NCBI GenBank assembly: GCA_027484725.1
Contig: JAIXSK010000028.1
Location: forward strand, 172,290-236,289
Direction: 5' to 3'
Length of the DNA: 64,000 nt
From: Flavobacterium sp.
GTDB taxonomy: Bacteria > Bacteroidota > Bacteroidia > Flavobacteriales > Flavobacteriaceae
A program made the position numbers and the translations under genes. The notes below the pieces were generated by a model, which had not been told where the DNA came from, did no database searches, and saw nothing but the letters and a program-made list of their open reading frames with translations. Below are positions 54,062 through 62,516 of the stretch, piece after piece. How positions within the stretch are numbered: position 1 is the stretch's first letter; the number at the start of each line of letters is the position of its first letter.

Positions 54062-54604
54062 ATGAAAACAATGACTCTTTTAACCGCTCTTGTTTGGTTG
54101 ACCGGAGCAACAGCCATCGCTTCAAACCAAAGTTCTTTGACATTAAGTAACAATCGTTATGACGAACCAATTTCATTTACCGAACGCGGCATCACGTTCT
54201 ATGTTTTTACCGATGGTGGCTTTGATTTTAGTACCACCCCAGCTACAAGTTCAGAAGTTGTGTACAGAAATGGCCGCAGACATACAGAACCACAAGGTAT
54301 TCGCATTACACGAGACGCTCAAGGCCGCATCAGAAGTATCGGATCTGTTTTTATGAATTACGATGCGCAAGACAGAATCAAAAGAATCGGAAGCGTATTC
54401 ATGAATTACAACAGATTCGCTTTAGCTCAAGTTGGAGGCTTAAAAATAGTATACAATCACAATGGTGACATCATAAAAATGTTCGGTTCAGTAAAAGGTC
54501 GTGAAAACTGGTACAATAGTTGTGAAGATGATAACGACAATCATTTTCATACCAACAGCCACCACGCTGGTTTGTTCTACAGAAATAGTAAAAATGATAA
54601 ATAG
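54062..54604 (+). CDS. Small secreted protein with SIGSVFMNY-type repeats
   Basis: A 180-residue protein with signal peptide (about 1-20, ending TAIAS). The middle has three short repeats of about 19 residues: GRIRSIGSVFMNYDAQ, DRIKRIGSVFMNYN and GDIIKMFGSVKGR, preceded by ITFYVFTDGGFDF. The C-terminus is rich in Asp, Asn and His (DDNDNHFHTNSHH), which could bind metal. I recall the same layout in other Flavobacterium proteins of unknown function. Probably exported to periplasm or surface. Its promoter region has a sigma-54-like site and an 18-bp direct repeat. Confidence 0.75.
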   Translation: MKTMTLLTALVWLTGATAIASNQSSLTLSNNRYDEPISFTERGITFYVFTDGGFDFSTTPATSSEVVYRNGRRHTEPQGIRITRDAQGRIRSIGSVFMNYDAQDRIKRIGSVFMNYNRFALAQVGGLKIVYNHNGDIIKMFGSVKGRENWYNSCEDDNDNHFHTNSHHAGLFYRNSKNDK

Positions 54605-54625
54605 TTAAAAATTGGGTTAATGATT

Positions 54626-54659
54626 AAATCCCGCTGATGAAAGTTGGCGGGATTTTTTA
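54626..54659 (+). terminator. Terminator after the small secreted protein gene
   Basis: Stem ATCCCGC/GCGGGAT (54628-54634, 54647-54653) with a 12-base loop and TTTTTT following on the plus strand. Overlaps the end of the convergent flippase gene. Confidence 0.8.
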
Positions 54660-56126
54660 TGCGTTTTTAAAAAAGATACTTTTCTTTTGATCAATCAAAT
54701 CGTTGATTTCAGATGAAACATGCCAGCGATAATTAAGAAAAACATAGACCGGAACAATCAACATTGATTTAAGAATGATGTTCAACAACGGATGAAACTG
54801 AAAATCCCAAAAGTAAAACATCAAAAAAATAACACCCATAATAGCAAATGATTTGAGTGTATTTGCCGTAAACGGAAACAGATTCATCTTGCGCACCACA
54901 AACCAAAGTTTAATCGTGTTATAAACAAAGACCGAAATGAGTGTTGCCCAAGCAGCACCTTCAATTCCGTAGGGAGGAATCAAAAGCATATTCAGAGCAA
55001 TCATCATAAAAACAAGCAGCAACCCAAAGAAAAGTACCCAACGATAATACTTAGTGTTGAGAATAATGGCGTTGTTGTTGCCTAATATAACATCGTAAAA
55101 CTTTGACAATCCAATAATAAAAACTACACTCACCCCACCACTGTAATCTGCCGGAATCAATTGATACATTTGATGAATATTCAAAAAAATACCCAACATG
55201 ACCAATCCGCCAATAACTTGAAGTGTAATGGCACTTTTTTTATATAAATCTTGTAATTCATGATGCTTGCCTTCACCGATGAGTTTGGCCGTAATGGGAT
55301 ATAAAATTTGCAACATGGCTCTGCTGGGGACGGCAATGACAGTTGCGATGAAAATGGCCACTGAATAAAGTGCATTGCTACTGATATCGCGATAAGCCGG
55401 AATCATGACTTTATCAAAATCCATCAGTAGAACCGCTACTCCGCCTGATAGAATAATAAAAAAAGAATAACCAAAAATCTCTTTACTGTTGTGCGGCATT
55501 TTAAACTTAAAGTGCGGCATTTTGACGTACATGGCATAAGATTTCATAACCAGAAACTGTGCAATATAAGCGGCCAATAATCCGTAAATGAAACCATCTT
55601 TACTCATCCAACCCCAATGAACCAAGAACAACATCACCATGACCATGATTCGAACCAAAACTTCACTGATGAAATTTCCCAATACTGATTGCATATGCAC
55701 TTTGACCCAAGCGTAATACACTTCAAAATAACCCATACAAATACCAATGATGGGGATAAGCCAAAAAAAAGGTTTGATGCTCGGGTTTTCTTGAATAACC
55801 CAATAAGCAATCTGATGATAATAAGTATAAAAAACAACCAGCAGCGGAACAATCAACAGCAATGGCATCCAGAGCATAAAACTCAAAAAAACCTCGCGTT
55901 GTTGCTCATCTTTGCAATTAGAATAAAAGCGAATCAAAGTGCTGTGCACGCCAAAAGCCATGAGCGGCATCATAATGTTGGAAGCCGAAAGTATAAAAGC
56001 CACCATACCATAATGGGTTTTACCCAGAAAATGGGTATACAAAAAAAGAGCATTGACCGCTCCGATACCAAAGCCCAAAAATGTAATAATGGTATTTTTA
56101 ATCGATTGACTTTGAACAATACCCAT
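54657..56126 (-). CDS. Oligosaccharide flippase (Wzx-like, MATE/MVF superfamily)
   Basis: A 489-residue inner-membrane protein with about 12-14 hydrophobic segments and no signal peptide. N-terminal SIKNTIITFLGFGIGAVNALFLYTHFLG and the LLLMDFDKVMIPAYRD loop fit the polysaccharide_synt/Wzx-type flippases of lipid-linked oligosaccharides. It starts 9 bases after the stop of the upstream glycosyltransferase gene on the same strand. Probably moves a lipid-linked sugar unit across the inner membrane; no polymerase or other surface polysaccharide genes are in view. Confidence 0.82.
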   Translation of the reverse strand: MGIVQSQSIKNTIITFLGFGIGAVNALFLYTHFLGKTHYGMVAFILSASNIMMPLMAFGVHSTLIRFYSNCKDEQQREVFLSFMLWMPLLLIVPLLVVFYTYYHQIAYWVIQENPSIKPFFWLIPIIGICMGYFEVYYAWVKVHMQSVLGNFISEVLVRIMVMVMLFLVHWGWMSKDGFIYGLLAAYIAQFLVMKSYAMYVKMPHFKFKMPHNSKEIFGYSFFIILSGGVAVLLMDFDKVMIPAYRDISSNALYSVAIFIATVIAVPSRAMLQILYPITAKLIGEGKHHELQDLYKKSAITLQVIGGLVMLGIFLNIHQMYQLIPADYSGGVSVVFIIGLSKFYDVILGNNNAIILNTKYYRWVLFFGLLLVFMMIALNMLLIPPYGIEGAAWATLISVFVYNTIKLWFVVRKMNLFPFTANTLKSFAIMGVIFLMFYFWDFQFHPLLNIILKSMLIVPVYVFLNYRWHVSSEINDLIDQKKSIFFKNA

Positions 56127-56135
56127 AAAAATAGA

Positions 56136-57413
56136 TTATGAAATTAATTGAGCTAATTTACGGGTCAAACTTTTGCGCGAATATTGATCAACACCTACCG
56201 CATGAACTTGCAATTTGCCTTGAAGATACAATTCATACCATTGGGTTAGTCTTTGTTTGATTTCATCTTTGGCAGCATAATCATAAAATACACCTGTGTT
56301 GGTTTTTTGAATGATATCAGCAAAATCAGAACCTCTGGGCCCCACTGCTAAAATAGGACGATTTGAAATCATGTATTCAAATAACTTACCGGGAATAATG
56401 CTGATGGTGTTTCTAGAATTGATTTCAATAAGCAATAAAACCTGAGACTTTCGCTGATGTTCCAATGCTTCTTGATGTGATACATAGCCTAAATTAACAA
56501 CATATTCACTAAGATTATAACTGCCTATAGTTTCTAAAACTTCTTTACTGACAGTACCTATAAGTTTAAGTTCAAGGTGATCTGAGAATCCTGGAATCTC
56601 TTTGATTAAATCAGAAATGGCTTGCCACAAATTCACCGGATTTCTTCCGGATAAAAGCGATCCGATATGGGCCAAGCTAAATTTACTGTCTAATGATTGA
56701 GGCGGTACATTTTCTTGATCAAATCCGTTGGTAATAACACTTACTGGCTTCAAGGTTTTTTTTTCAAACTCTGCATGAGTACTCGGGCTTGTTACGATGA
56801 TATGATCGGCAGTATTGAGCACTTTTTTCTCTAATCTTTTGTGTTTTTGGGCCGCATTTTCAGATAAGTGTAACTTTTCATGATAGCCAATGGTTGTCCA
56901 AGGGTCTCTAAAATCAGCCAACCAGCGCACAGAAAGTTGCTCTTTGAGTTGCAAACCAATTAAATGCAAACTATGCGGAGGCCCGGTTGTGATAATGGTA
57001 TCTATTTGATTTTCTCGAATATACTTCTTGAGATAAGAAACCGATGGCCTTACCCATAAAATACGAGCATCGGGAATAAATAAATTGCCTCTTACCCACA
57101 GTAAAATACGATCTATTAAAGTTTGCTTTCGCTCATTGGGAATAATACCTGCACTAATTCTTTTGGTCTTGTCTTTTGAAAAAAACGAAGCCAAAGCGTA
57201 GGGTTCAAAAATTCTGTGTTTTAAAACAGTAACCTGCTCGGGAATTTCTTTTACAAGTTGTTCGTCAACAATAGGATATGAAGGGTTTTTAGGAATATAA
57301 ACAATTGGTTCAATACCAAATTCAGGTAAATATTTGACAAATTTCAACCATCGCTGAACACCCGGTCCGCCTGCGGGAGGAAAATAATAGGTGATGATCA
57401 GCACTTTTTTCAT
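56136..57413 (-). CDS. GT4-like glycosyltransferase
   Basis: A 425-residue soluble GT-B type transferase; the ATG at 57413 (MKKVLIITYYFPPAGGPG) was preferred over a TTG at 57419. The N-terminal domain starts with the GPGVQRW loop, ITTGPPHSLHLIGL, and WLADFRDPWT. The C-terminal domain has ITNGFDQENV, HIGSLLSGRNP and a nucleotide-sugar-binding EIN-type segment with IIPGKLFEYMISNRPILAVG. Starts 6 bases after the YfhO-like gene and is followed by the flippase. Substrate not identifiable. Confidence 0.88.
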   Translation of the reverse strand: MKKVLIITYYFPPAGGPGVQRWLKFVKYLPEFGIEPIVYIPKNPSYPIVDEQLVKEIPEQVTVLKHRIFEPYALASFFSKDKTKRISAGIIPNERKQTLIDRILLWVRGNLFIPDARILWVRPSVSYLKKYIRENQIDTIITTGPPHSLHLIGLQLKEQLSVRWLADFRDPWTTIGYHEKLHLSENAAQKHKRLEKKVLNTADHIIVTSPSTHAEFEKKTLKPVSVITNGFDQENVPPQSLDSKFSLAHIGSLLSGRNPVNLWQAISDLIKEIPGFSDHLELKLIGTVSKEVLETIGSYNLSEYVVNLGYVSHQEALEHQRKSQVLLLIEINSRNTISIIPGKLFEYMISNRPILAVGPRGSDFADIIQKTNTGVFYDYAAKDEIKQRLTQWYELYLQGKLQVHAVGVDQYSRKSLTRKLAQLIS

Positions 57414-57419
57414 ATACAA

Positions 57420-59858
57420 TTAATTCGATCGATTGTCAAACCATAGTTTTCTTCTTTCAAAATATAATCCGCCTACCACCAAAACCAACATCAATACTGA
57501 GCTACCTAAAGCAATATTGCTACCGGTTTTAACCACTTGGGGTTCAAACTTAAACTCGATTTTGTGATGACCGGCAGGAACATGCATCGCACGCAGTACA
57601 TAGTCAGCTCTAAAATGGGGAACTAATTTTCCGTCTAAATAGGCATTCCAACCGTTGGCATAATACATTTCAGAAAATACAGCTAAACCGGCATTTGCAT
57701 TGTTTGAAACATAAGTCAAATGATTGGGTAAATATTGGGTCAATCGAATCAAGGCCAGACTGTCTTTGACAAATTCTTCTTCCTTGATGTTCAAATCGGC
57801 AAAATCATTTTTGTTGACCGCAGCAATGTTTTTGGTATCGAGTTTATTGAGTATGCGCATTTCTTCATTGGCTGTACTTACGACATGAAGTTTTTTGACA
57901 AACCAAGCATTGCCATTGGCCATATCATTGAGCATCGGAACAGCCGCACCGGTTGAATCGGTTTGAATGATGTATTTTACGTTGAGCATATCTAAAACGC
58001 CCATGTTATTTTTGGCAATTTGATAATCAAAAAGTTGTTGCATTCTTCTGGGTTTAGCCGCGTGATATCCGCCTATAGAACTGTGAAAATAAGAGGCGCG
58101 TGCGCTGCTCATATTTCCGTCAATATCAAAAACTCTAAAATGTGATTTGTCTTTTAGAATGAGTTCATCAGCGGCATTCGGACTAAATGGCGCATCAATC
58201 TCACGGGCGCTCAAAAAATCTGTACTACTCACATAATTGCGGTCAATGAAAAACAAATCGCCCACCATCAGTAATCCGACCAAAACAATGACTGTATTTT
58301 TTTGCATTCGCTCCTTTTGAAACATCCAAAGCAAAATCGCAACCACGACCATGAAAAAACCACTGCGCAACAAATCAGACATGTACAAAGATTTACGGTC
58401 TGCTCTGAGCGCCTCAACAAATTCAGGCCCGTAATTTTGACGGTAATAGGCATCCATCGGGCCAGCATATTCAAACATTCCTTTGGCCAAAAACAAAACA
58501 GCCAAAATGCCTAATGCAGTTGCAGCAGATTTCCATAAAACCGGCCATTGATGCTCTTTAGACAATCTGAAAAATTGTTGTAAACCTAAAATAGCAATAA
58601 CCGGAGCGCAAACTTCAAGAATAACTTGAATAGATGAAACCGCTCTGAATTTATCATACATCGGCACATAAGCGATACAGAAATCAGTCAGCGCCGAGAA
58701 ATTTTTACCCCAAGAAAGCGCCAGCGAAATCAAAGCCGCTGTTAAGAAAACAAAACGAAGTCGGCGCCCTCCGGCATAAAAAGCCAACAAACACAAAAAG
58801 AAAACTACCGCTCCAATGTATGCCGGAGCTGCAACTATGGGTTGATCGCCCCAGTAAGTAGGCAACCCTTCTGAAAATTCACGTGCCTGCGATTCAGGGA
58901 CACCTTGATTAACGGCAAACTCATATACCGCACTGTCAGTACCGAGATTTTCACTATTTGAACCGCCAAACAAACGAGGAACAAACAAATCAAGGCTTTC
59001 TGCCAATCCGTAACTGTATTCAGTGATGTATTCATTGCTCATGGCATTCTGAGTAGTTGAAGGACTGCCATCAGGATTGAAAGTCAGTTCACTTTTGTGG
59101 CGTGTACTGTACTGAGCATACTCTGAAGTAGCCAACAAACTAGTGGCGTTTACACCTATAGCCACAACAGCGGAAACAGCAAATATTCCTAATACTTTTG
59201 CCAGTTCTTTATATTGTTTGTCTTTGATGAATTGAACTGCATAATAGATTCCAATGACCAATAAAAGCAACAACAAATAGTAGGTCATCTGAAAGTGATT
59301 GGCATTGATTTCAAGCGCCGCCGCAAGCATGGTGAGTATACCGCCCACGATATATCTTTTTCTAAAGACCAACAAGACTCCGGATACTACCAAAGGCATG
59401 TAGGCAATAGCATGTGCTTTAGCATTGTGGCCAACACCCAATATAACAATCAAATAGGTAGAAAAACCAAAGGCCAATGCTCCAAAAAAGGCTTGCAAAG
59501 GCTCTGTCTTAAGCACCAATAAAAGCACATAGAAGCCTAAAAAATAAAGGAACAAATAATCAGCCGGGCGCGGAAGAAAACGCAATAAATGATCCAATTG
59601 ACTGATATATTCGTGCGGATATTCTGCCCCAAGTTGATAGGTCGGCATTCCGCCAAAAGCGCTGTCAGTCCAATAAGGTTCGCTGTGGTACGTATTGCGA
59701 AAATCATTTTGTTCTTTGGCCATTCCGGTGTACTGAACAATATCTGATTGGAATATTTTTTTGCCTTGTAGAACAGGATAAAAATACAGACAAGAAACCA
59801 ACACAAATCCTAGAACTACCAGAATATGTGCATACATTTTTTTGAAATAGTTTGTCAT
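57420..59858 (-). CDS. YfhO-like polytopic membrane protein
   Basis: An 812-residue inner-membrane protein with about 12 hydrophobic segments in the first two-thirds, a soluble domain (about 540-780) and a last membrane helix. The loop SDIVQYTGMAKEQNDFRNTY after the first segment and YWTDSAFGGMPTYQLGAEYP match the acidic GT-C type loops of YfhO family proteins. YfhO proteins are thought to be glycosyl-transferases or to help them. The end has FSEMYYANGWNAYLDGKLVPH, also typical. Precedes the glycosyltransferase and flippase genes, presumably in one transcription unit. Confidence 0.85.
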   Translation of the reverse strand: MTNYFKKMYAHILVVLGFVLVSCLYFYPVLQGKKIFQSDIVQYTGMAKEQNDFRNTYHSEPYWTDSAFGGMPTYQLGAEYPHEYISQLDHLLRFLPRPADYLFLYFLGFYVLLLVLKTEPLQAFFGALAFGFSTYLIVILGVGHNAKAHAIAYMPLVVSGVLLVFRKRYIVGGILTMLAAALEINANHFQMTYYLLLLLLVIGIYYAVQFIKDKQYKELAKVLGIFAVSAVVAIGVNATSLLATSEYAQYSTRHKSELTFNPDGSPSTTQNAMSNEYITEYSYGLAESLDLFVPRLFGGSNSENLGTDSAVYEFAVNQGVPESQAREFSEGLPTYWGDQPIVAAPAYIGAVVFFLCLLAFYAGGRRLRFVFLTAALISLALSWGKNFSALTDFCIAYVPMYDKFRAVSSIQVILEVCAPVIAILGLQQFFRLSKEHQWPVLWKSAATALGILAVLFLAKGMFEYAGPMDAYYRQNYGPEFVEALRADRKSLYMSDLLRSGFFMVVVAILLWMFQKERMQKNTVIVLVGLLMVGDLFFIDRNYVSSTDFLSAREIDAPFSPNAADELILKDKSHFRVFDIDGNMSSARASYFHSSIGGYHAAKPRRMQQLFDYQIAKNNMGVLDMLNVKYIIQTDSTGAAVPMLNDMANGNAWFVKKLHVVSTANEEMRILNKLDTKNIAAVNKNDFADLNIKEEEFVKDSLALIRLTQYLPNHLTYVSNNANAGLAVFSEMYYANGWNAYLDGKLVPHFRADYVLRAMHVPAGHHKIEFKFEPQVVKTGSNIALGSSVLMLVLVVGGLYFERRKLWFDNRSN

Positions 59859-59940
59859 AAGTCAAAAACCCGATGGGTGGGCAGTTTAATCAGCCAAAAA
59901 TAGTCAAAAAGTGACTACCGCACGCCAGCAAAGTACAGAT

Positions 59941-60216
59941 TTATTCTATTTCTTCGTAGTCAACATACTCACCCACAATCTTGGTTTCTCGTGGCTTGTT
60001 TTGTTTGGCCGTATTATCGTAGATAATTTCATCTTGCTGCTGCGCAGTTCCTGATTGCTGTTGTTGGTAGTGTTGTTGGAAATTTTCTCCGGCCTTTTGC
60101 ACCACTTTTTGAACCATAATGGGCAAAAGCAAGCGCGCTAGAAACTTAAGTAAATAGTAAATAGCTATGATGTATAAAAGCGTTTCTAGTAAGCCGCTCA
60201 ATGAAGCAGTTTGCAT
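59941..60216 (-). CDS. DUF4834-like membrane protein
   Basis: A 91-residue protein from the ATG 60216, with one hydrophobic N-terminal segment (about 8-32) then a basic helix (FLARLLLPIMVQKVVQKAGENF), a Gln-rich linker (HYQQQQSG) and an acidic end (VGEYVDYEEIE). I recall this as the flavobacterial DUF4834 family. Upstream in-frame codons to 60249 lack support. Function unknown. Confidence 0.75.
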   Translation of the reverse strand: MQTASLSGLLETLLYIIAIYYLLKFLARLLLPIMVQKVVQKAGENFQQHYQQQQSGTAQQQDEIIYDNTAKQNKPRETKIVGEYVDYEEIE

Positions 60217-60335
60217 GTGTATAAAATTTTGACAAATGTACATAATCAATGTCGCAAAAATGATAACAGATTCATAAATTGTGGTTTTTATAATTACTTT
60301 TGAAATCTGGCAAAAATGCCGCTAATTACTGTTTT

Positions 60336-61337
60336 ATGTTTCAAAAAAAAACCGTCTTATCTCTTATTTTACTATTGTATTGTGCTTTAATTTTTGCCCA
60401 ATATACTGACGAAATCAACTCAAACCGACCGGGTAAATCAATGAGTTCGTTTTCAGTGGGTAAAACCATCTTTCAAACCGAACTGGGTTTAAATTACATC
60501 GATGAAAAAAATGATGAAAATGATTTTAAAGCCAATGCTTGGTCAAGTGATTTAGAATTGAGATATGGATTTTTGTTTGAGCAACTTGAACTCAATGCAC
60601 AGCTAAATTATTACAATGAAACGTACAATTTTCCCGGGGGCGACGGACACGAAGCAGCCTTGAGAAGAGTTACTTTGGGCGCAAAATATATGATTTTTGA
60701 TCCGGTGATGAACTATGAAGAAAAGCCAAATTTATATAGTTGGAAAGCCAATCACAAATTTAATTGGCGTCAATTTATTCCCGCTGTCGGAATCTACGGA
60801 GGGTTACATTTTAATTTAGCAAAAGATAAATTTGCACGAACCGGACTCTGGAAAGAAAATGACATGGCAGCCAAAGGAATGTTGATTACGCAAAATCAAT
60901 TCGGAAAATACACTTTTATAACAAATTTTATTTTAGATCAATTTCCTTCTCCTCGAAACTCATTTGACTACATATTAACTTTGACCAGAGGTTTCAATAT
61001 GCGATTTTCAGGAATGTTAGAAATTCAAGGAATTAGCGGAGAGAATTACAAAGATAATTTCATCAGACTCGGTGCTGCTTATTTATTTCAAAAGAACATG
61101 CAGCTCGATGCTTCAATAGGAACTAATTTACAGCACGCTCCAAAAATTATCTACGGTGGCATTGGCTTTTCATGGAGGTTTGAAGGACAATACAGCGATT
61201 TTATGCTCAGAATTCCAAAAGATAAAAACGAGGGCAAGTCTAAAATGGACAAAAAATTCCAAAAAGAAAAAGACAAGCAAAAAGAGAAAAAGAAAAAACG
61301 CCTTGATGCAGTAGAATCGGGTGAAAAAACAAACTAA
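60336..61337 (+). CDS. Outer-membrane channel-like protein with lysine-rich tail
   Basis: A 333-residue exported protein from the ATG 60336, signal peptide ending ALIFAQ. The mature part is strand-rich with alternating aromatic residues (ELRYGFLFEQLELNAQLNYY, RLGAAYLFQKNMQLDASIG), like MetA-pathway/transporter-type outer-membrane proteins; INSNRPGKSMSSFSVGKTIF at the start is typical. The last 40 or so residues are a lysine/glutamate-rich helix (KEKDKQKEKKKKRLDAVE). The gene is 1 base before the GNAT gene. Function unknown. Confidence 0.7.
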   Translation: MFQKKTVLSLILLLYCALIFAQYTDEINSNRPGKSMSSFSVGKTIFQTELGLNYIDEKNDENDFKANAWSSDLELRYGFLFEQLELNAQLNYYNETYNFPGGDGHEAALRRVTLGAKYMIFDPVMNYEEKPNLYSWKANHKFNWRQFIPAVGIYGGLHFNLAKDKFARTGLWKENDMAAKGMLITQNQFGKYTFITNFILDQFPSPRNSFDYILTLTRGFNMRFSGMLEIQGISGENYKDNFIRLGAAYLFQKNMQLDASIGTNLQHAPKIIYGGIGFSWRFEGQYSDFMLRIPKDKNEGKSKMDKKFQKEKDKQKEKKKKRLDAVESGEKTN

Positions 61338-61338
61338 A

Positions 61339-62457
61339 ATGATTACTGTTCAGCAAGTCAATAATAAAAAACAACTCAAAGCATTCGTCACATTTCCTTT
61401 TGACTTATACAAAAATCATCCGTATTGGGTTCCGCCGCTCATCGCCGATGAAATGGAAAATTTTGACACAACCAAAAACCCGGCATTTGAATCGGCTCAA
61501 GCGCATTTGTTTTTGGCCTACAAAGACCACAAAATAGTAGGTAGAATTGCCGCCATCATCAATTGGAATGAAGTACATAATCAAAATAAAAAGAAAATGC
61601 GTTTTGGTTGGTGGGATGTGATTGATGATATTGAAGTAACCAAAGCATTACTGGCTAAGGTTCATGAAATAGGCCAAAAAAATCAATTGGAACATATCGA
61701 AGGACCCATGGGTTTTTCAAATCTGGATAAAGTGGGCGTACTTACTGAAGGTTTTGATTTCATTGGTTCTATGATTACTTGGTACAATTACCCCTATTAT
61801 GCACAACATTTAGAACAGTTGGGTTTTCGTAAAGAGAAAGAATACCACGAAAGCAGTTTTCTGATGAGTCAAGTAGATCCTGCTCCCTTTAGAAGAGCAC
61901 AAGAATTCGTTCGAAAGAGATATGGTTTGACCTCGATGAATTTTACCCGAACTCAAGACATCATGCCCTATGTAGATGAAATGTTTGATTTGTTCAATAC
62001 AACCTATGCGCATTTAGCTTCATTTGTGGCCATAACAGATATACAACGCGCGTATTTTAAAAAGAAATATATTCCGTTTATCAATCCTGAATACATCAAA
62101 TTTATTTTTGATCAAGAACACAAAATGATTGCCTTTACCATTGTAATGCCTTCTTTCTCTGAAGCCTTGCAAAAAGCCAAAGGCAAACTATTTCCATTTG
62201 GATTTTATCACTTACTTCAAGCTAAAAAAAACAGCAAAGAAGTCTTGTTTTATTTGATTGGAATTGCGCCGGAATACCAAAACAAAGGGGTAACGGCGGT
62301 AATTTTTGACGAATATTTTAAAACTTTTCAAGCCAAAGGAGTCACCAAATGCATCCGTACACCTGAACTTGAAGAAAACCATGCCATACATAATCTATGG
62401 AAAAACTTTGACTCCAGAGTCACACGTCGCAGAAGAACCTACATCAAGTCTATATAA
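61339..62457 (+). CDS. GNAT-family acyltransferase
   Basis: A 372-residue cytoplasmic protein from the ATG 61339, one base after the upstream stop. A long GNAT form with HLFLAYKDHKIVGRIAAIIN in the first fold and a second acyl-CoA-binding stretch FYLIGIAPEYQNKGVTAVIF, PELEENHAIHNLWKNF. LYKNHPYWVPPLIADEM is a conserved N-terminal signature of this family. It faces the serine palmitoyltransferase-type gene across a shared terminator. The Caulobacter bacterial ceramide synthase is also an acyl-CoA N-acyltransferase near spt, so a ceramide- or sphingolipid-type N-acyl transfer is plausible but unproven. Confidence 0.75.
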   Translation: MITVQQVNNKKQLKAFVTFPFDLYKNHPYWVPPLIADEMENFDTTKNPAFESAQAHLFLAYKDHKIVGRIAAIINWNEVHNQNKKKMRFGWWDVIDDIEVTKALLAKVHEIGQKNQLEHIEGPMGFSNLDKVGVLTEGFDFIGSMITWYNYPYYAQHLEQLGFRKEKEYHESSFLMSQVDPAPFRRAQEFVRKRYGLTSMNFTRTQDIMPYVDEMFDLFNTTYAHLASFVAITDIQRAYFKKKYIPFINPEYIKFIFDQEHKMIAFTIVMPSFSEALQKAKGKLFPFGFYHLLQAKKNSKEVLFYLIGIAPEYQNKGVTAVIFDEYFKTFQAKGVTKCIRTPELEENHAIHNLWKNFDSRVTRRRRTYIKSI

Positions 62458-62466
62458 TATAAAATA

Positions 62467-62497
62467 AAAAGCGCCTCTATTTGAAGCGCTTTTTTTA
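62467..62497. terminator. Bidirectional terminator
   Basis: Stem AAAAGCGC/GCGCTTTT (62467-62474, 62486-62493) with an A-run before and a T-run after. Serves the GNAT gene and the convergent aminotransferase gene. Confidence 0.85.
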
Positions 62498-62516
62498 TGG
62501 TTGATGTTGGCTTTTT

